Shown one piece after another: positions 5,008 to 5,880 of a DNA stretch of 5,880 nt. Where the stretch lies: positions 363,182-369,061 of the forward strand of contig CP070791.1 of NCBI GenBank assembly GCA_020346825.1. The letters are read 5' to 3'. The stretch is from Candidatus Bathyarchaeota archaeon (GTDB lineage Archaea; Thermoproteota; Bathyarchaeia; Bathyarchaeales; Bathyarchaeaceae). The notes below the pieces were generated by a model, which was not told where the DNA came from, did not search any database, and saw only the letters and a list, made by a program, of their open reading frames with translations. Each line of letters opens with the position of its first letter. Positions within the stretch are counted from its first letter, which is position 1. A program made the position numbers and the translations under genes.

Positions 5008-5880
5008 CTAGAGAGCTTTAAAGGCGTCAAACCATCTGTTGTATTTTGCCACCATGTCCAAGGAAACGCTGGGCTTTCTTTCTTCCAAGATTGTTCTGAA
5101 GTCGTCCATACTTATTGGTCTGGGCTGAGCTTGCTTATTGCTTGCCAACCCTGACTCGAAGAGTTCTCCAATGACTTTCAGGTGAGCGGATTGGCATATG
5201 TCTCGTATGTCGCTACCGGAAAAACCTTCGGATAACCTGGCGAATTCATCAAGGTCTACATTCGGTGCCAGTTTTAGATGAGTTGTGTAAAGCTTAAGCA
5301 TATCTAGGCGGGCTTCATAGTCTGGTAGGGGAACTATTATTCGCTTCTGGAATCTCCTTATGAAGGGCCAGTCCAAAGCCCAAGGTTTGTTGGTGGCTCC
5401 GACCACATAAGCATGAATGTTCCTGCCTTTGTCTATTATTCCATCCATCTCTTTGAGGAATTGGTTGCGAACCCGGGTTTCTCCCCCAACCTCAGTCGAG
5501 TGCATTCCAATTAACGAATCCAATTCATCAATGAAAACTATGGAAGGACGTCCATTATTAGCAGACTTCCTAGCTGACACAAAAAGTCTGGCAACATTTT
5601 GTTCAGCTTCTCCTAGCCATTTTGACATGACGGAAGCTGCATCCACTGAGATGAAGGTTGCGTCGATCTCTGTTGCCACCGCAGCGGCCAGCAATGTTTT
5701 TCCGCAACCAGGCGGACCGAAAAGAAGGATTCCCCTAGGCCACCCTAATGTGAATAAATCTGGTCTCTCAACGGGATAAACGATAGCTTCTTTTACGGCT
5801 TTCTTTGCCTGTCCCAAACCAACAACTTGATTCCAGGTTACATTAGGTTTTTCTTTGAGCACAAGCTCATCGTATGTTGC
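5008..5880 (-). CDS. Vps4/CdvC-like AAA ATPase, C-terminal 290 residues (N-terminus outside window)
   Basis: The frame is open from the right edge (reading ATYDELVLKEKPNVTW) to TAG at 5008, so the start lies beyond the window and a GTG at 5862 is internal. Numbering from that GTG, Walker A GPPGCGKT is 49-56, pore loop MSKWLGEAE 79-87, Walker B IVFIDELD 108-115 (E113 catalytic), sensor 1 N158 in GATNKP, arginine fingers R169/R170 in FIRRFQKR, and the small-domain GFSGSDI 213-219. The C-terminal RKPSVSLDMVAKYNRWFDAF resembles the terminal helix of Vps4 and archaeal CdvC. Those proteins form hexamers that pull ESCRT-III (CdvB) filaments apart in cell division and membrane remodelling. The missing N-terminus would hold the MIT domain that decides between a true CdvC and a relative. 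No CdvA or CdvB gene is seen here. The gene is convergent with mobB. Confidence 0.82.
   Translation of the reverse strand, partial: ATYDELVLKEKPNVTWNQVVGLGQAKKAVKEAIVYPVERPDLFTLGWPRGILLFGPPGCGKTLLAAAVATEIDATFISVDAASVMSKWLGEAEQNVARLFVSARKSANNGRPSIVFIDELDSLIGMHSTEVGGETRVRNQFLKEMDGIIDKGRNIHAYVVGATNKPWALDWPFIRRFQKRIIVPLPDYEARLDMLKLYTTHLKLAPNVDLDEFARLSEGFSGSDIRDICQSAHLKVIGELFESGLASNKQAQPRPISMDDFRTILEERKPSVSLDMVAKYNRWFDAFKAL

Noticed and set aside
5417..5779. 120-residue plus-strand open frame
   Set aside because: It is antisense to the AAA ATPase core motifs.

Overview
The window looks archaeal, probably Thermoproteota and possibly Bathyarchaeia-like. The evidence is a Vps4/CdvC-type AAA ATPase, a polymerase-beta-type nucleotidyltransferase of a type I know mainly from archaea, an archaeal-style CitG homologue, and a clear archaeal TATA box (CTTATATA) ahead of a gene that also carries an ATG start. 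Shine-Dalgarno-like sites precede several genes. No rRNA, tRNA, CRISPR array, insertion sequence or phage gene was seen. The lineage is inferred from gene content only.

Layout from left to right: (1) 1-467, minus strand: the N-terminal part of an endonuclease/exonuclease/phosphatase (EEP) superfamily protein, cut by the window's left edge. (2) 468-943: a long non-coding stretch with three alternating CG tracts, several small palindromes, and one candidate 27-residue hydrophobic peptide gene (611-694, minus) with a strong Shine-Dalgarno and a TTG start. (3) 944-2906, minus: a probable two-gene operon, first an ECF-transporter S-component-like membrane protein, then the nucleotidyltransferase 16 bp downstream. 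(4) 2907-3086: a divergent promoter region. (5) 3087-4849, plus: a CitG-family protein (triphosphoribosyl-dephospho-CoA synthase family), then MobB (molybdopterin-guanine dinucleotide pathway GTPase) 95 bp later with its own ribosome binding site and possible promoter. (6) 4850-5007: the gap between convergent genes, almost filled by a long imperfect inverted repeat (4851-4972) that encloses further hairpins. (7) 5008-5880, minus: the Vps4/CdvC-like AAA ATPase, with its N-terminus beyond the right edge.

Three of the genes (S component, CitG-like, MobB) have a loose cofactor or vitamin theme: uptake of a small molecule, a CoA-derived nucleotide prosthetic group, and molybdenum/tungsten cofactor maturation. 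They lie in separate transcription units, so a shared pathway is only a guess. The strongest candidate for something undescribed is the foldable element between mobB and the AAA ATPase, followed by the small hydrophobic peptide gene in the left intergenic region. I see no obvious new multi-gene system.
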